Positions 35,246 to 45,500 of a stretch of 64,000 nt of DNA are shown one piece after another (position 1 is the stretch's first letter; each line of letters opens with the position of its first letter). The position numbers and the translations under genes are program-made. Source of the stretch: JAWKJY01 sp041393535 (GTDB lineage Bacteria; Actinomycetota; Thermoleophilia; Gaiellales; Gaiellaceae). The stretch covers positions 678,381 through 742,380 of the forward strand of contig JAWKJY010000001.1 of assembly GCA_041393535.1 (NCBI GenBank). The letters are read 5' to 3'. Below the pieces are notes generated by a model. It searched no databases, was not told the DNA's origin, and saw nothing but the letters and a program-made list of their open reading frames with translations.

Positions 35246-35955
35246 GGGCTGCGCGGGCCCGCGGTCGGGCGGTCGCGCGGGCCGCGCCGGCGGCGGTCGG
35301 ACCGGCCGACCAGGTCGGCGAGCCCGGCTCGCATCGAGAGGGCGACGACGAGGACGGCGAGCGCCCAGCCGGCGCCGACGTACAGGATCCACGGCGCCCA
35401 GTCTCCGGGCCGTCCCTCGCCGCTCCAGCGTGCGAAGCCGCCGTTGTCCTGCCACTCGAGCAGGGCCCAGATCGGCGTCAGCACGACCATCGAGCGCCCA
35501 CGCCGCGACGTGGAAGCGCAGGCGGCCGGCGCGCTCGAGCCGTCTGCGAGCGCGGCGCGGCGCGCCGTCGGGCCGGCGGCCGACCCGCTGCGCTCGACGG
35601 CGACGGCGACGGCGGCCGCGGTCGGGGGCCGCTCGAGCGCCACCCGCAGCCCCTTGACGCCAACGATCAGGCCCCACAGGGCGATCGGCAGCACGAGCAG
35701 CGTGGGGTTCCAGTCGTGCGGGTTCCCGGCGTGGCTGCCGAAGTGCTCGAAGGCGCCGTGCGAGCGCCACTGGCCGACGGCCCACAGCGCCGCGATCGCC
35801 GCAGAGCCGACGGCCCAGGCGATCGCGTGCAGCCGGAGCCAGCGCTCCCGCCGTGCCTGCCGGTCCTGCCAGGCGCGCAGGTCGTCCGCGCCGCGGGCGG
35901 GGGACGGCCGGCCGTCCCCCGCCTCGCGCCGCCGGGCGTCTCGTCTCGTCGACAT
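35242..35955 (-). pseudogene. Tandem 2TM-domain membrane protein with two compensating frameshifts
   Basis: From ATG 35955 a polar N terminus is followed by a 2TM domain: RRERWLRLHAIAWAVGSAAI, a short loop with HGAFEHFGSHAGNPHDWNP and a second helix LLVLPIALWGLIVGVKGL. A second copy begins RLERAGRLRFHVAAWAL but is read in another frame between about 35500 and 35560, then returns as MVVLTPIWALLEWQ, DWAPWILYVGAGWALAVLV and ends at TAG 35242-35244. With the two single-base indels repaired the protein is a duplicated 2TM domain of about 237 residues. Such domains occur fused to LytTR or histidine kinases or alone; the role is unknown. The indels may be sequencing errors. Confidence 0.65.
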
Positions 35956-36117
35956 CGCCGGGTCACCTCCTCGACCGTCCGGTCGAGCATCCCGCGCGCG
36001 CCGGGCGGGCACATCGGCGGGGACGCTGAGCCGTCCTCCGGGGAGGCTCGCATCCGGGGGGGGCGGCCTCTCGCGCATCCCGGCGCGGGGCCGGCTACTC
36101 CGGGGTCGGCCGGCGCG

Positions 36118-36636
36118 TCAGGCGCGCCACTTGATCGTGCAGCCGACCGCAGGCGAGTCCACCAGCGGCGCCGCGTCCCCGGCGAGCGTCGCGTCGAGCG
36201 CGTTGCGCAGGTAGGGCACGGCGCCGCCGGGGTCCTGGTAGCTCGAGTCCGGCGCACCGTGGTAGACGAGCCGGCGCTGCGCGTCGAGGAGGAACACCTC
36301 GGGCGTGCGGGAGGCCGCGTAGGCGCGCGCCACCTCCTGGGTGTCGTCGCGGACGAACGGGAAGACGAACCCCTTGTCGGCGGCCCGGCGCCGCATGTCG
36401 TCCATCGAGTCGCCGATGTGGTCGTTCGCGTTCACCGCGACGACGCCGGCACGGCCCGCGTAGTCGCGCGCGATCGCGTTCAGCCGGTCCTCCCACGCGA
36501 TCACGTACGGGCAGTGGCAGCACGAGAAGACGACCGCGACGGGCTGCCCGCGGAAGTCGTCGGGGCCGTGCGGGGCGCCGTCGACGCCGGGAAGGAGGAA
36601 GCTCGGGGCGACGTCGCCGATCCGCAGGCGGGCCAT
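36118..36636 (-). CDS. AhpC/TSA-type redoxin (thioredoxin-like fold)
   Basis: The 172-residue protein begins RLRIGDVAPSFLLPGVDG and has the active site FSCCHCPYVIAWEDRLNAIA, that is C-C-H-C, typical of the redoxin family with C-x-x-C in place of the single peroxidatic Cys. Further marks are VAVNANDHIGDSMDDM, FPFVRDDTQEVARAYAASRTPEVFLLDAQRRLVYHGAPDSSYQ, with the cis-Pro in TPEVF. It has no signal peptide, so it should act in the cytoplasm, probably as a thiol oxidoreductase. TACCAT lies 6 bases before the ATG, overlapping the -10 element of the divergent acyltransferase gene. Confidence 0.88.
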   Translation of the reverse strand: MARLRIGDVAPSFLLPGVDGAPHGPDDFRGQPVAVVFSCCHCPYVIAWEDRLNAIARDYAGRAGVVAVNANDHIGDSMDDMRRRAADKGFVFPFVRDDTQEVARAYAASRTPEVFLLDAQRRLVYHGAPDSSYQDPGGAVPYLRNALDATLAGDAAPLVDSPAVGCTIKWRA

Positions 36637-36642
36637 GGGCCA

Positions 36643-36652
36643 ATGGTACCCT
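36643..36652. promoter_or_regulatory. Overlapping divergent -10 elements
   Basis: Around the GGTACC at 36645-36650, TACCCT (36647-36652, plus strand) lies 8 bases before the GTG of the acyltransferase, and TACCAT (36648-36643, minus strand) lies 6 bases before the ATG of the redoxin. Only 24 bases separate the two start codons, so both messages are expected to be leaderless. Confidence 0.6.
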
Positions 36653-36660
36653 CGGCGGCC

Positions 36661-37911
36661 GTGGATCCGGCCGCCGCGAGCTACCGCATCACGCTCCCCA
36701 TGGAGCTGCTCTACGACGCCGTGGCCGTCGGGATGATCGCCTACTCCAGCCTCGCCTTCCGCGTGCGGATCCTCGACCGCGAGCACGTCCGCTTCACGCA
36801 CGGGACGCTCGTCCTCGCGACCCACCGCGCCGAGACCGACGTGCCGCTGCTCTGCGGCAGCTTCTTCCGCCACTGGCGCGTCTGGCGCGACCGCGACCCG
36901 CGGCTGCTGTTCGCCGCGCGGGACGACCTGTTCGACAAGGGCTTCTTCGCGGGCTTCCCGCCCGGCGTGCCCCGCTGGGCCCGACGGCTGCTCTACCCGA
37001 TCGACATCGGCGAGCGGCTGCCGCGGATCACGGTCTTCCCGGCGACGCCGCCCGGGGCGATGCGGCTCGGCCACGCGCTCCGTCGCCTGCCGCCGCGGAC
37101 GCCGCTCGCGGAGGTGCTGCCCGCGGAGCTGGTGGACGCGCTCGTCGCGCGGGCGAGCAGCCTCGGCGTCCCCGTGCCGCGCACCGCCGCCGACGCCGAC
37201 GACGCCGACTTCGCGGACATCCTCTGGCGCGTCCAGACGCCGGAGACGCTCGACCACGAGGCGTTCGCCGAGGCCTGGAAGCAGCGCGCCGTCGAGGCGA
37301 CGGCCGACCTGCGCTGGCTGGTCGACGTCGTCGCCGCGCAGCACCCCCTCCTGGTCTTCCCGGAGGGCCGCCCGTCGCCCGACGGCGAGATCGGCCCGAT
37401 CCGCAAGGGCGTGGGCATCCTCGTGCGGCGCGGGCGGCCGCGCGTGATCAAGCCCGTCGGCGTCGCCTACGACGGGCTGACGCGGGGACGCGCGTCGGCG
37501 TTGATCGGGATCCTGCCGGACGAGCCGCCGCCGACGGGCGGCGACGTCGACGCGGCGATGCTCGACCTGCTGCGGCGCGCGATGCCGCTCTCGCTCGGCC
37601 AGGTCGCCGCGAGCGCCGTGCTCGACGCCTCCGAGGCTGGCGCGGGCTCGTTCGCGCCGGCGGAGCTCGCCGAGCGGCTCGGCGACGCCCTCGTCCGGGC
37701 GCGGGAGGAGGGGCGGCCCGTCGACCCGGACCTCGAGCGGAGCGGCCCGCGGGTCGCCCGCCTCGACGACTGCCTGCGCGCCCTGATCGACCGCGGCGCG
37801 CTGCGGCGCAGCGGCGGCCGGGCGCTCGCGCTCGTGCCGGAGGTCGCGCTCGCCGACCCGCTGCTCGCCCGGCTGCGCCGGGAGCACGCGAGCGCCTACG
37901 TGTCCTCGTAG
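36661..37911 (+). CDS. PlsC/GPAT-like 1-acyl-glycerol-phosphate acyltransferase family protein
   Basis: The 416-residue protein has the acyltransferase block I H-x4-D as THRAETDVPLL (about residue 58), a middle section with FRHWRVWRDRDPRLLFAARDDLF, and block III as LLVFPEGRPSPDGEIGPIRKG. A further C-terminal 130 residues form a helical domain rich in Ala/Arg/Leu with DCLRALIDRGALRRSGGRAL, resembling a winged-helix-like end. It probably acylates a glycerolipid or another polyol at the inner membrane surface. It is followed by a convergent LPG-flippase-like membrane protein overlapping by 16 bases. Confidence 0.8.
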   Translation: MDPAAASYRITLPMELLYDAVAVGMIAYSSLAFRVRILDREHVRFTHGTLVLATHRAETDVPLLCGSFFRHWRVWRDRDPRLLFAARDDLFDKGFFAGFPPGVPRWARRLLYPIDIGERLPRITVFPATPPGAMRLGHALRRLPPRTPLAEVLPAELVDALVARASSLGVPVPRTAADADDADFADILWRVQTPETLDHEAFAEAWKQRAVEATADLRWLVDVVAAQHPLLVFPEGRPSPDGEIGPIRKGVGILVRRGRPRVIKPVGVAYDGLTRGRASALIGILPDEPPPTGGDVDAAMLDLLRRAMPLSLGQVAASAVLDASEAGAGSFAPAELAERLGDALVRAREEGRPVDPDLERSGPRVARLDDCLRALIDRGALRRSGGRALALVPEVALADPLLARLRREHASAYVSS

Positions 37912-38918
37912 GCCTCGCGGACGCGCGGCTCGCGCCGGCGGCTGAACACCTGCGGGAACGCCATGCGCAGGAAGATCGCGCCGAGGATCGTCACCGGGAC
38001 GACGACGAAGGCGTGCACGGTCAGCACGTACGCCGCGCGCACGTCGCCGTCGACGCCGATGTCGCGCGCGCTGACGTACGTCAGGTAGTCGAAGCTGCCG
38101 AGCCCGGCCGCGGTCGCCGGGACGCCGAGCGCGAGGTTGCCCACGCCCTCGAGCAGGAAGTAGCCGCCCGCGCCGAGCCCCACGTCGTAGCCCATGCCGA
38201 TCACGACGTACAGCCCGAGGTCGGCGAGCCAGATCGCGACCGACGTCCAGAGCACGCGGACGAGCGACTTGCGGGAGCGGAAGGCGCCCAGGCCCTCGAT
38301 GAAGTTCGAGACCCAGCGGCCGATCCGCGTGTGCCAGCGCGGCGGCAGCCGCTTCGTCAGCCGGAAGACGAACCGCTCGGTCGCCTCCGGCCGGGTCGCC
38401 GCGATCCCGACGAGGACGCAGCCGAGCGCCGTGCCGGCGGAGAGGCCGACGCCCGTGAGCAGCAGCACGCCGTCCTCGCCGATCATCAGCGCGCCGAGCA
38501 GGATCCAGACCGACAGGACGACGCCGTCGAGCAGGCGCTCCGCGAACAGCGTCCCCGCGGTGACGAAGGGCGGGATGCGGTAGTGCTGCCGCGTCGACTC
38601 GATCCGCAGCAGGTCGCCGCCGCGGGCGGGCAGCACGTTGTTCCCGCCGGCGCCGACGCAGACGATCGGCAGCAGCCGCCGCGACGTCGTCGCGTAGCGC
38701 GCCGCCGCGTAGAGGTACTTCCAGCGCAGCGCGATCAGGGCGGTGTTGACGAGGACGAAGGCGAGCCCGGCGAGCACCGACCAGATCGGGAGGCTGCGCA
38801 TCTCGCGCCACGCGTCGCCCAGGTGCGCGACCCGCAGGAACAGCCACAGGAAGGCGCCGGTGGCGGCGGAGCCGATCGCGAGACGGATCGCCGTCTGTGT
38901 CCAGGTGCTGCTCTTCAT
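37896..38918 (-). CDS. Lysylphosphatidylglycerol synthase TM-region / UPF0104 family membrane protein
   Basis: From ATG 38918 the 340 residues have about eight hydrophobic helices and the family marks RWKYLYAAARY, VGAGGNNVLPARGGDLLRIEST, FAERLLDGVVLSVWILLGA and LEGVGNLALGVPATAAGLGSFDYLTY. This family covers the flippase part of MprF and stand-alone proteins thought to move lipid-linked molecules. There is no C-terminal synthetase domain here. The gene is convergent with the acyltransferase and divergent from a PAP2 gene, so a lipid-related neighbourhood is plausible. Confidence 0.85.
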   Translation of the reverse strand: MKSSTWTQTAIRLAIGSAATGAFLWLFLRVAHLGDAWREMRSLPIWSVLAGLAFVLVNTALIALRWKYLYAAARYATTSRRLLPIVCVGAGGNNVLPARGGDLLRIESTRQHYRIPPFVTAGTLFAERLLDGVVLSVWILLGALMIGEDGVLLLTGVGLSAGTALGCVLVGIAATRPEATERFVFRLTKRLPPRWHTRIGRWVSNFIEGLGAFRSRKSLVRVLWTSVAIWLADLGLYVVIGMGYDVGLGAGGYFLLEGVGNLALGVPATAAGLGSFDYLTYVSARDIGVDGDVRAAYVLTVHAFVVVPVTILGAIFLRMAFPQVFSRRREPRVREAYEDT

Positions 38919-39020
38919 CGGGGGTCCTAGAGCATCGACCGGCCCGCGCCGGCCGTCAAGCGACGAAGTATCGCGGGTTGCCTCCGCGCGCGCACGCCAG
39001 ATGCCCGAAACTTCGCGGTC

Positions 39021-39722
39021 GTGCGGCGCGAGCGCGAGACCAGCTTCTCGGTGGCCAGGGAGGTCGTGATCGGCCTCTCCCTCTACGCCGTCTACATGCT
39101 CGTCCGCAAGGCGGTCGTCCACGAGGAGGGCGAGCGGAAGGCCTTCGAGAACGCGGAGCGGGTCGTCGCGCTGGAGGAGAAGGCCGGGATCCACGTCGAG
39201 GCGCAGCTGCAGAGGCCGCTCCTGCGCTACCCGAACGCGCTCCACGTGCTCGGCCTCGCCTACGCGATCGCGAACGTCGGGCTGACCGTCGGCTGGCTGA
39301 TCCGGCTCTTCCGCCGCCGCGACCCCGCCTACCACCGGCTGCGCTCCGCGGCCGTGCTCGCGACCCTGCTCGCGCAGCCGCTGTTCCTGCGCTTCCCCTG
39401 CGCGCCGCCGCGGCGGCTCGACCACATCGTCGACACGATCTCCGACGTCTCCGGCGTCGACATGGACCACGGGCTGATCGCGCGCTTCTACGACCCGCTC
39501 GCGGCGATGCCGTCGATCCACGTGACGTACGCGGTGATCACGGCCGCGGGCGTCCAGGAGCGCTCCCCGAGCGCGTGGCGCCGGGCAGCGTCGCACCTCT
39601 ACGCGCCGCTCGTGACCTGGATCGTCTTCGTCACGGGCAACCACTACGTGCTCGACGCGATCGTCGGCGGGACGATCGGACGCGCCTCGCTCGCGATCGC
39701 GCGGCGGCTCTACCGCCGCTGA
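39021..39722 (+). CDS. PAP2-family membrane phosphatase/transferase (PAP2_3, inositolphosphotransferase-like)
   Basis: The 233-residue protein from GTG 39021 has about five hydrophobic helices and the PAP2 catalytic blocks AAMPSIHVTYAVITAAG (P-S-x-H) and VFVTGNHYVLDAIVGGTIG (with the second His and Asp), plus RFPCAPPRRL, in which the lysine/arginine motif is partly changed. It resembles bacterial homologues of inositol phosphorylceramide synthase (PAP2_3). It may hydrolyse or transfer phosphate groups on membrane lipids. Convergent with the FIST gene, 7 bases apart. Confidence 0.82.
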   Translation: MRRERETSFSVAREVVIGLSLYAVYMLVRKAVVHEEGERKAFENAERVVALEEKAGIHVEAQLQRPLLRYPNALHVLGLAYAIANVGLTVGWLIRLFRRRDPAYHRLRSAAVLATLLAQPLFLRFPCAPPRRLDHIVDTISDVSGVDMDHGLIARFYDPLAAMPSIHVTYAVITAAGVQERSPSAWRRAASHLYAPLVTWIVFVTGNHYVLDAIVGGTIGRASLAIARRLYRR

Positions 39723-39729
39723 GGCGCCG

Positions 39730-40901
39730 TCAGCCCGCCGGGGCGTCGCGGTCGAAGAAGACCGCCATCGTCGCCGTGAAGCCGTGCAGGAACGCCCGGC
39801 CGCCGACGGGGCCGATCTCGCCGCCGCAGAAGAAGCCGGCGACGCCCGGCGTCGCGAGCGTGCCGCTGACGACTCGGGCGTCGTGGTCGGGCTCGGCGAA
39901 CATGTGCGTGCCGCGCCCGTTGCAGGTGAAGACGAGCGCGCCCGCAGGGGCGCCCGGGGCGACCGCGAGCGTCTCGTCGAGCGCGAGCGAGAGGTCCTCC
40001 GCCGCGGTCGTGCCGTCGCGGACGTGGAAGCGGACGGTCTGGCCCACGCGCACCTGCTCGCCGACGGCGAGCCCGCCGGACTCCTCGTCGGCGCCGAGGA
40101 TGCCGCGCATCAGGAAGTCGCCGCGCCCGTAGTCGGGCTTGTTCTCGTCGATCACGAGCCCGACGAGGACGCCGCGCTGGGCCAGCTCGCGCTCGCGCTC
40201 CGTGAACGCCTCGAACTCGTGCCGCAGCCGGTCGAGCGCCGGCTCGCCGGCGAGGCGCAGGATCACGTTCTCGTCCGCGTCCGTGACGACCGCCTCGCGC
40301 CCGACGGGCGCGCAGCCCTGGGAGACGACCGTCCGCACGGCGACGCCCTCGAGCACCGCGCCGACCGCGCCGTCGCGGTGCACCCGGTCGCCGACGACGA
40401 GGGCCTGCGCGTGCGGCCCGGCGCCGACGGCGAGCCCGCCGACGATCGGCGCGCGCGCCGGAGCCGGTGTTCAGCGCCCCGAGCAGCGCGTCCGCCGGGA
40501 AGGTGTAGGGGTCGACGAGCAGCGTGACGAGATCGGCCCGGCCCGTGTCCGGCAGGCCGCTGATCTCGAGCTCGTCCTCGTCGACGCGGGCGTCCAGGTG
40601 GAACGTCCGGATCGTCGAGCCGGGGAGCGAGGCGGCCCAGAGCGCGAGCGCGAGGGCTGCTCTGCTCCGTCTCGCCGGCGAGGACGCCCTGGGCGACGCA
40701 GCCCAGCAGGTTGCGCGGCGCGAGCGTGTCGTGCAGGGACTGGACGACCTCGTCCACCCGCGGCAGGTGCTCGGGGCTGAGGAAGGCGTACGCCAGGTCG
40801 ATCGAGCGTCCGTCGAGCTGCTGGAGCAGGCGGCCGGCCGCGTCGCGCGCGGCCTCGCCCGCGTCCGGCGCGGTCGAGAGAGCCGCGCCGACGCGCGTCA
40901 C
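39730..40901 (-). pseudogene. FIST_N-FIST_C sensory domain protein with two frameshifts
   Basis: GTG 40901 overlaps the stop of the SDR gene (GTGA). The first part reads VTRVGAALSTAPDAGEAARDA and LAPRNLLGCVAQGVLAGETE. Near 40655 the frame moves to ALALALWAASLPGSTIRTFH and DLVTLLVDPYTFPADALLG, and near 40460 to the third frame VHRDGAVGAVLEGVAVRTVV. The C-terminal FIST_C domain is then intact to 39730 (VGLVIDENKPDYGRGDFLMRG, LVFTCNGRGTHMF, GVAGFFCGGEIGPVGGRAFLHGF). FIST proteins bind small ligands such as amino acids and usually sit next to signalling domains; this one stands alone. All conserved blocks remain, so sequencing error is as likely as real inactivation. Confidence 0.75.
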
Positions 40902-41668
40902 GCGCCGTCCTTCCCCGTTCGCCGGCTCCACACGGAGAGCACCCGCTGGAACGTCGCGGGCACCGTTCCCTGGAGCGCGGCCGGCACGCGGTAGAACGGC
41001 GGCACGAAGACCTCCCGGCGGTTGCGCACGACGGCGTCGATCACGGCCTCGGCGCAGTCCTCGGCGGAGAGGACGAAGTGGCGGGCGATCGGGTTCTCCA
41101 GGAAGCGATCCTGCGGGAAGCCCTCCGTGTGCGCGAAGCCCGGGTTGATCGTGTGGACGCGGATGCCGCGGGGCGCGAGCTCGACCGAGGTCGAGCGCGA
41201 GAACGCGATCTGCGCGTGCTTCGCCGCCGAGTAGGGGCCGCCGGCCCCGCCGGCGACGGTTCCCGCCACCGAGACGACGTTGGCGACGTCCGAGGGCGCG
41301 CCCGCCTCGAGCAGGGGCAGGAAGGCGAGCAGCGACCAGACGCTGCCCAGGTAGTTCACGCGGCAGACCTGCTCGATCCGCTCCGCCCCGATGTCGGTGA
41401 ACTCGCCGCGTCCGGCGATCCCGGCGTTGTTCACGAGCAGGTGGACGGCCGGGTGCCGCTCGGCGATCCGCGCCGCGGCGGCGTCGACCTGGTCGCGCTC
41501 GGCGACGTCGCAGACCTCGTACTCGGAGCCCGTCTCGGCGGCGAGCTCGGCGAGGAGCTCCTCGCGCCGCGCGAGCAGGATGCAGTGCGCTCCCAGCTCG
41601 GAGAGCTTGCGCGCGAGCGAGGCTCCGATCCCGCTCGACGCGCCGGTGATCACGCAGACCCTGGCCAT
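40898..41668 (-). CDS. Short-chain dehydrogenase/reductase
   Basis: A standard 256-residue classical SDR: the NAD(P) motif T-G-x-x-x-G-x-G in VITGASSGIGASLAR, NNAG in LLVNNAGIAG, the Ser in VVSVAGTVAG and the catalytic Y-x-x-x-K in PYSAAKHAQIAFS, followed by INPGFAHTEGF. The Ala/Arg after the first strand (LLARREELLAEL) suggests NADP. The C-terminal section (VPPFYRVPAALQGTVPATFQRVLSVW) resembles DltE/lipid-associated SDRs. The substrate is unknown. FIST translation is coupled to its stop codon. Confidence 0.9.
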   Translation of the reverse strand: MARVCVITGASSGIGASLARKLSELGAHCILLARREELLAELAAETGSEYEVCDVAERDQVDAAAARIAERHPAVHLLVNNAGIAGRGEFTDIGAERIEQVCRVNYLGSVWSLLAFLPLLEAGAPSDVANVVSVAGTVAGGAGGPYSAAKHAQIAFSRSTSVELAPRGIRVHTINPGFAHTEGFPQDRFLENPIARHFVLSAEDCAEAVIDAVVRNRREVFVPPFYRVPAALQGTVPATFQRVLSVWSRRTGKDGA

Positions 41669-41677
41669 CCCGGGATG

Positions 41678-42562
41678 CTACGCGACGGCGAACGTGCGGA
41701 TCGTCGAGACGCCGATCGCGACGGTGTCCTCGATCGGCTCGGCGTAGCCGCCTGCGAGCGCGATCGAGACCGGGACGCCGGCCTCGCGCAGCGTGTCGCG
41801 GACGAGCCGGTCGCGCTCGGCGAGGCCCGCCTGCGAGACCGACAGCCGGCCGAGGCGGTCGCCCGCGTACGGGTCGGCGCCCGCGAGGTAGAAGCAGACG
41901 TCCGGCCGCGCGCGCGGCAGCGCGAGCGCGAGCACGCGCTCGACGGCGGTGAGGTAGCCGTCGTCGGCCGTCCCGTCGGGCAGGTCGATCTCGACGTCGC
42001 CCGGCACGCGCTGGAACGGGTAGTTCGCGAAGCCGTTCACCGAGGCCGTGATCGCCTCGGGGTCGTCGCGGAACGCGCGGTGCGTCCCGTCGCCCTGGTG
42101 GACGTCGAGGTCGACGACGAGGATCCGCCGCGCCCGCCCGGCCCGCCGCAGCGCCCGGGCCGCGACCACGACGTCGTTGAAGACGCAGAAGCCGCGGCCG
42201 CTGTCGGGGAACGAGTGGTGCGTGCCGCCGCCGAGGTTCGCGGCGACGCCGTCCTCGAGCGCCGCCGCAGAGGCCTCGAGCGTCGCGCCGACCGAGCGTC
42301 GCGAGCGCTCGACGAGCGGCTCCGACCAGGGGAAGCCGAGCGCGAGCTGCTCCCGCCGCGTCAGGTCGCCGGTCTCGATCTTGTCGAGGTAGGCCGGCTC
42401 GTGCGCGAGCTCGAGCTCGTCGCGGGTCGCGGCCCTGGCGTTCGCGACGACGACGCCCGGGAGGCGCTCGACCGCCTCCCGCACGAGGCGGTACTTCGCC
42501 AGCGGGAAGCGGTGCCCCTCCGGGAGCGGGTACGTGTAGACGTCGTGCGCGAAGGCCCGCAC
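41678..42562 (-). CDS. Histone deacetylase-family (acetoin utilisation/acetylpolyamine amidohydrolase) protein
   Basis: The 294-residue protein from GTG 42562 has the deacetylase core: LGGGTHHSFPDSGRGFCVFND with the catalytic His pair, RRILVVDLDVHQGDGTHRAF with the metal Asp-x-His, FYLAGADPYAGDRLGRLSVS with the third metal Asp, and ALAGGYA at the end. Bacterial members are zinc amidohydrolases of acetylpolyamines or deacetylate acetyl-CoA synthetase; the target here is unknown. It lies between the SDR gene (9 bases) and the protease gene (7 bases) on the same strand. Confidence 0.92.
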   Translation of the reverse strand: MRAFAHDVYTYPLPEGHRFPLAKYRLVREAVERLPGVVVANARAATRDELELAHEPAYLDKIETGDLTRREQLALGFPWSEPLVERSRRSVGATLEASAAALEDGVAANLGGGTHHSFPDSGRGFCVFNDVVVAARALRRAGRARRILVVDLDVHQGDGTHRAFRDDPEAITASVNGFANYPFQRVPGDVEIDLPDGTADDGYLTAVERVLALALPRARPDVCFYLAGADPYAGDRLGRLSVSQAGLAERDRLVRDTLREAGVPVSIALAGGYAEPIEDTVAIGVSTIRTFAVA

Positions 42563-42569
42563 GGGCGGG

Positions 42570-45500
42570 TCAGCTGCAGAGGCGGATGGTGGAGCGGCTC
42601 GTCGTCGTCCGGCCGCGGGCGTCGGTCGCGACGGCCACGAGCGTCCGCGTCGCGCCGGCCGGGCCCCTGGCGCGCCACGCGGCCCGGAAGACGCCGCCGT
42701 CGCCCGCTCGATCCGTCCCGATCGCCTTCCCGGCGAGGCGGAAGCGCACCGAGCGGACCCTCGCCGGGCCGTCGGCGAGGACGAGCAGGTCGACCCGCCC
42801 GCGCGGCAGGCAGAGGCCCGGGCCGGGCGCCGGCGAGAGCCAGTTGAGCACGAGCCGCCCGGGCGTCACGCGGACGTCCCGGGTCGTGATCGTCGTGTTC
42901 GGGTACTGGTCGAGCCCGATGATGTTCACGTTCTTCCCCTCCTGGTGGTCGGAGGCGAGGATCGTGACCGCGTTCTCGCCGGCGAAGAGCGGCGAGTCCG
43001 CCGGCAGCTGGAACAGCGCGACGTTCGTCAGCGGGTCGTAGGACGACGCGCCGACGAGCACGTCGCCGTAGCTCAGGAGCAGCGAGAGCGGGTCGGGCCC
43101 GGAGCCGAAGTCGAGCACGCGCACGGCGACGACGCCGCCGCCGCGTGCGATGCGCGGCGTCAGCAGGCGGACGCTCGGTCGCGTCACGTCGTCGAGCCAG
43201 GAGTGGACGACGAAGCGGCCCCGCAGGTCCTTCCCGGTGAAGAGGTCGCGCGCCGAGTCGACGACGGCGTAGTAGCGGCCCGCGCGCGGGAACGAGATCC
43301 CGGCGGCGGCGCCCGGCACGCGGAAGCCGTTGAGCAGGCCGTTCAGGATCGCCGGGGTGGCCGCGTACCCGAGGACGGTGCTCTCGTCCGGCGCGCGCAG
43401 CATGAACGGGTCGACCTGCGAGCCGGGCGCCGTCGCGTCCAGCGCGACGCCCGCGTTCAGCGCCGGCCGGTCGACGAGGATCGTGTAGAGGGTCTCCCGG
43501 CCCGACTCGACGAGCGCCTGGCCGACGTAGTCGGGGGCCAGCCCGAGCGGGGCGAGCGGGAAGCGGTACCCGTCGACCCGCGAGGTGCCCCGCGTCGTCC
43601 CCGAGCGGAACGTCCCCGGCTGGAGCGGGATCGCGTCGAGCGCCGCGAGCGCCGGCCGGGTGACGAGCGCGAGGTACGGGATCCGCCGCTCGACCGTCCC
43701 CTGGCGCAGCACGAGGAAGCCGGAGGCGTCGCCCTCGGCCGCGTCGGCCGCGGCGCGGGCGGTGACGACGATCGTCGCCTGGCCGCCCGCCGGGACGTCG
43801 ACCGCTGCCGGCAGCTCGAGCACCGTGCCGGCGGGCGCGGTCTGCGGTCGCGCCTCGATCGTCCACGAGCCGGCCCCGCCGCCCAGGTCGGCCACGGTCA
43901 GCAGCCGGGTCTCGGCCGCCGCGCCCGCCTGGACGTCCAGGTCGCCGAACGAGAGCGTCGCCGGGCGCGTCGCGACGCGCGGGTCGGCCGCGGCCGGGAC
44001 GTCCACGAGCCCGCCGCCGGCGAGCGTGACCGATGCCTCGACGGTGCGGGCGCTGTCGGCCCACGCGGGCCCGGCGGTCGAGACGAGCGCCGACTTGACC
44101 TGCCAGGGCGTCCAGTCGGGGTGGCGCTGCAGGAGGAGCGCGGCCGCGCCCGCGACGTGCGGCGCCGCCATGCTCGTCCCGTCGAACACCGCGTAGGGGG
44201 AGCGCGTCAGCGCCCGGTTCGTCGAGGAGAGGATCGCCCCGCCCGGCGCGGCGAGGTCCGGCTTGAGCGAGTGCGCGTACGCCGTGGGGCCCTGCGAGGA
44301 GAAGCTCGTCAGCACGCCCTCGCGGCCGGTGACGAGCTCGAGCGGCTCGCGGCCGACGCGGATCGCCGCCGTGCCGCCGTGCGCGGCGAGGTACGCCGAC
44401 AGGGCGGCGCCGTCCGCGTCCGCGATCATCACGGCGGGCACGTCGAGCTCGTCCGCGATCCCGTTCGCCTCGCCGGGCCGGTTGTCGACGACGACGAGCC
44501 CGATCCCGCCCGCGGCCTCGACGCGGCGGGCCTTCGACGCGAACGTGCACGTGCCGCGCGAGACCAGCGCGATCGCGCCCTTCAGCGCGCCCTTCGCGAG
44601 CGGGCTGCCGGGCCCGTTCGGGTCGCCGGTCGGGGCGCAGAGCGCGCGCGACACCGGCGAGCCGTCCCTGCCGACGAGCGTCGAGACGTCGACCAGCCGC
44701 TGGTCGGCGGCGACCCACGCGCGCGGCGGGCCGGAGCCGCCGTCGGACGCGTACGGGATCGCCTGCAGCCCCGCGGGCGCGTCGTCGGCGCGGAGCGCGA
44801 TCGCGGGGGCGAAGACGTGGCCGCTGCCGACCGCCGCGACCGAGATCGCGTCCGGCGCCGACCCGGGCGAGCCGATCGAGCCCTGGCCGTAGTCGTCGCG
44901 GTCGTTGCCGGCCGAGATGACGACGGTGACGCCGGCGCGGGTGGCGTTCCCCGTCGCCTCGACGAGCGCGTCGTTCTCGGGCTCGGTCTCGACCCCGCCG
45001 CCGGAGAAGTTGATCACGTCCATGCCGTCGCGCACGGCCGACTCGAAGGCCTGGACGATCTCGGGCGTGTTGGCGACGTTGCCGCCCTCGGTCGGCAGGC
45101 TGAAGACGCGGTAGTTGCCGAGCCACGCGCGCGGCGCGATGCCGCTCAGACCGGCCGTCCGCGGGTGGTCGTCGCCCTTCGGCGCGGTCGTCCCGGCGGC
45201 CCCGGCGGCGATGCCCGCGACGTGGGTGCCGTGGAAGCTCGAGTCGGGGTCGTACGGCAGCCGCGCCGCGTCGCCGGCGCCGGGGGCGGGGAAGCTCCTC
45301 GCGACGATCACCTTGCCGGTCGTGGCGGAGCGGACGCCGCGCGGGAAGCCGGCCGGCGCGGTCAGGCCGCCGGGCGCGAGGAACGGGTTGTCCTCGTCGA
45401 CCCCGTCGTCCACGATCGCGATCTTGATCCCGTCGCCGAGGGCGCCCGTGGCCTGCCACGTCGCGTCGATCCCGATCACGCCCGGGCTGCGGTCGAGCGT